A stretch of 6,552 bases of DNA. Origin: an uncultured Nitrosomonadales bacterium. Its GTDB lineage: Bacteria; Pseudomonadota; Gammaproteobacteria; Burkholderiales; Gallionellaceae. Below are positions 5,465 to 6,552 of the stretch, in pieces. The stretch covers positions 1 through 6,552 of the forward strand of contig CAIZNF010000409.1 of assembly GCA_903934275.1 (NCBI GenBank), in the 5' to 3' direction. Below the pieces are notes generated by a model, which saw only the letters and a list, made by a program, of their open reading frames with translations, was not told the origin of the DNA and did no database searches. Made by a program: the position numbers and the translations under genes. The first letter of the stretch is position 1. Each line of letters begins with the position of its first letter.

Positions 5465-6472
5465 GTGATCACTGGCGACTCAACCTTGTACAAAATCGCC
5501 CGCTTCGTTGCGGGCTTTTTTTTTCTCATTGCCAGCCTTACCGGTTGCGCCGTGTTCAGCCCGCAAACCGATGCCTTGCGTCAAGCCTTGCCTGCCGGGT
5601 TACCAGAACGCATTGAGCTCAGCAAGGTACCTTTCTTCCCTCAAGAGGACTACCAGTGTGGCCCGGCAGCTCTTGCCACAACCCTCGCCAATATTGGCGT
5701 TAAAGTAACTCCTGACGATCTGGTAGGGCAGGTTTACCTTCCTGCACGACATGGCAGCCTACAGGTTGAAATGCTTGCCGCCGCGCGCCGTTATGGCATG
5801 GTGTCGTATCAGCTTGCACCTCGATTCAAAGACCTGCTACGCGAGGTGGCAGCGGGCAATCCAGTCATCGTCTTGCAAGATTACGGTGTTTGGCCAGTTT
5901 CCGTTTGGCATTACGCCGTCGTTGTCGGATACGACTACCAGAAGGGTGAATTGTTATTGCGTTCGGGTGAAAAGTCACGGTTGGAAATCCCGTTTTCCAT
6001 CTTGGAATACACCTGGAAAGAAAGCCAATACTGGGCAATGGTTACCGTCCCGCCGGACCGCATTCCGGTCACCGCTAATGAGTCTGACTATTTGATAGCG
6101 GTCGCTGCTGTTGAACACGGTGACAATCCCCGTGCCGCAAGACAGGCCTATACAACATTTCTTGGCCGCTGGCCGGATAACCTGACGGCAACAATCGGAC
6201 TGGCGAATGTCCTGTACACCATGGGAGAATTGCGGGAGGCCGAACTCGCGCTGAGACGAGCTGCGGGTAACCACCCGGAATCTGTAGCCGTGCTGAATAA
6301 TCTTGCACAGACGCTGTCGGATCAAGGGAACAATGATGAGGCTATGGCGCTGATCGAACGGGCCAGCGCGCTCGGCGGAGTACTGGCATCGGCAGTTCAG
6401 GAAACAAAGCAGCTTATTCTGCTTCGTATAGGCGAAAACAATGCCCGTCGACCAAAACTTAAAAAGCGGTGA
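5465..6472 (+). CDS. PA2778-like lipoprotein with C39-type cysteine peptidase domain and TPRs
   Basis: The 335-residue product has a lipoprotein signal ending LTGC, so Cys28 would be lipidated. Residues about 50-195 form a C39-like papain-fold domain: VPFFPQEDYQCGPAAL holds the nucleophile Cys65 with Gln60 nearby as oxyanion candidate, and VWHYAVVVGYD holds His149. The usual Asp/Asn after the His strand is not obvious; the site reads LLLRSG. Residues about 202-310 form TPR-like helical pairs (ARQAYTTFLGRWPDN, AELALRRAAGNHPES, NEAM-type end). It matches the PA2778 family, where substrate is unknown; the neighbour 5102-5464 is its normal partner. The GTG at 5465 follows TAA directly, suggesting translational coupling; its Shine-Dalgarno is weak (GTGGA). 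A TTG at 5486 would give a neater 21-residue lipoprotein signal. An intrinsic terminator lies within its first 20 codons. Confidence 0.88.
   Translation: MITGDSTLYKIARFVAGFFFLIASLTGCAVFSPQTDALRQALPAGLPERIELSKVPFFPQEDYQCGPAALATTLANIGVKVTPDDLVGQVYLPARHGSLQVEMLAAARRYGMVSYQLAPRFKDLLREVAAGNPVIVLQDYGVWPVSVWHYAVVVGYDYQKGELLLRSGEKSRLEIPFSILEYTWKESQYWAMVTVPPDRIPVTANESDYLIAVAAVEHGDNPRAARQAYTTFLGRWPDNLTATIGLANVLYTMGELREAELALRRAAGNHPESVAVLNNLAQTLSDQGNNDEAMALIERASALGGVLASAVQETKQLILLRIGENNARRPKLKKR
5498..5524 (+). terminator. Intrinsic terminator inside the start of the PA2778-like gene
   Basis: GCCCGC (5498-5503) and GCGGGC (5510-5515) form a perfect 6-bp GC stem with loop TTCGTT, followed at once by nine T (5516-5524). 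By sequence this is as good as any terminator in the window. It lies 33 bases into the open frame and encodes residues 12-20 (the ARFVAGFFF part of the lipoprotein signal). It comes 34 bases after the stop of the upstream gene, the normal position for that gene's own terminator. Confidence 0.75.
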
Positions 6473-6518
6473 AGCAGCGGATACTGCTGTTTAGAAGCTT
6501 CATCAGTTAAGTTTTTTT
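6470..6518 (+). terminator. Weak terminator candidate after the PA2778-like gene
   Basis: TGAAGC (6470-6475) can pair with GCTTCA (6497-6502), or AGCAG (6473-6477) with CTGCT (6484-6488). A run of seven T follows at 6512-6518, about nine bases after the outer stem. The gap is larger than in good terminators, and the T run also encodes lysines of the convergent gene. Confidence 0.25.
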
Positions 6519-6552
6519 CTCTTGATGTAGGCTTCGATGCTCTCGCGCGTCA
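6503..6552 (-). CDS. C-terminal end of a convergent gene, cut by the window edge
   Basis: Read on the minus strand, the frame entering at the right edge gives TRESIEAYIKRKKLN and stops at TGA (6505-6503). The helical, basic tail looks like a real protein end. The codons are not repetitive, and the position 31 bases from the stop of the convergent neighbour is typical for tail-to-tail genes. Only 15 residues are visible, so no family can be named. Confidence 0.5.
   Translation of the reverse strand, partial: TRESIEAYIKRKKLN

Noticed and set aside
5975..6325. Minus-strand ORFs of 116 and 77 codons inside the PA2778-like gene
   Set aside because: Both are in the shadow of a well-supported coding frame and show no domain-like pattern.

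Overview
The window looks like chromosomal DNA of a Gram-negative proteobacterium, most likely a betaproteobacterium (Nitrosomonadales-like) or a related gammaproteobacterium. The reasons are an outer-membrane beta-barrel protein ending in Phe, Sec and lipoprotein signal peptides, a proteobacterial HU protein, and a PA2779/PA2778-type gene pair. This placement is inference from protein style, not from a database match.

Layout. Positions 1-389 hold a terminator-like hairpin, a structured stretch with a doubtful 42-codon ORF, and a good sigma70-type promoter. This promoter drives a small outer-membrane beta-barrel protein (390-938, +), which is closed by a clean intrinsic terminator. A short intergenic region follows with a micro-ORF that has a strong ribosome binding site but stops after seven codons. 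Next is an exported protein of unknown function (1228-2514, +). Convergent to it is a 476-residue coiled-coil protein (2626-4056, -). Most of that protein is degenerate tandem repeats of 9 and 11 residues, lying between N- and C-terminal segments that resemble small phage proteins. Related direct repeats flank this gene, and the left copy supplies its last codons and stop. Between it and HU lies a 560-base gene-poor stretch with competing hairpins and a plus-strand terminator-like structure.

HU (4617-4898, -) is divergent from a two-gene operon. The first gene encodes a small PA2779-like membrane-anchored envelope protein (5102-5464). The second, starting at the base after the first gene's stop, encodes a PA2778-like lipoprotein with a C39-type cysteine peptidase domain and TPRs (5465-6472). 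The last 50 bases carry the C-terminal end of a convergent minus-strand gene.

The most unusual signals are: (1) a textbook intrinsic terminator inside the signal-peptide codons of the PA2778-like gene, which suggests attenuation or translation-coupled read-through within the operon; (2) the repeat-built coiled-coil gene bracketed by intergenic repeats; (3) the structured non-coding stretch at 4366-4500. No tRNA, rRNA, CRISPR array or transposase gene was seen.
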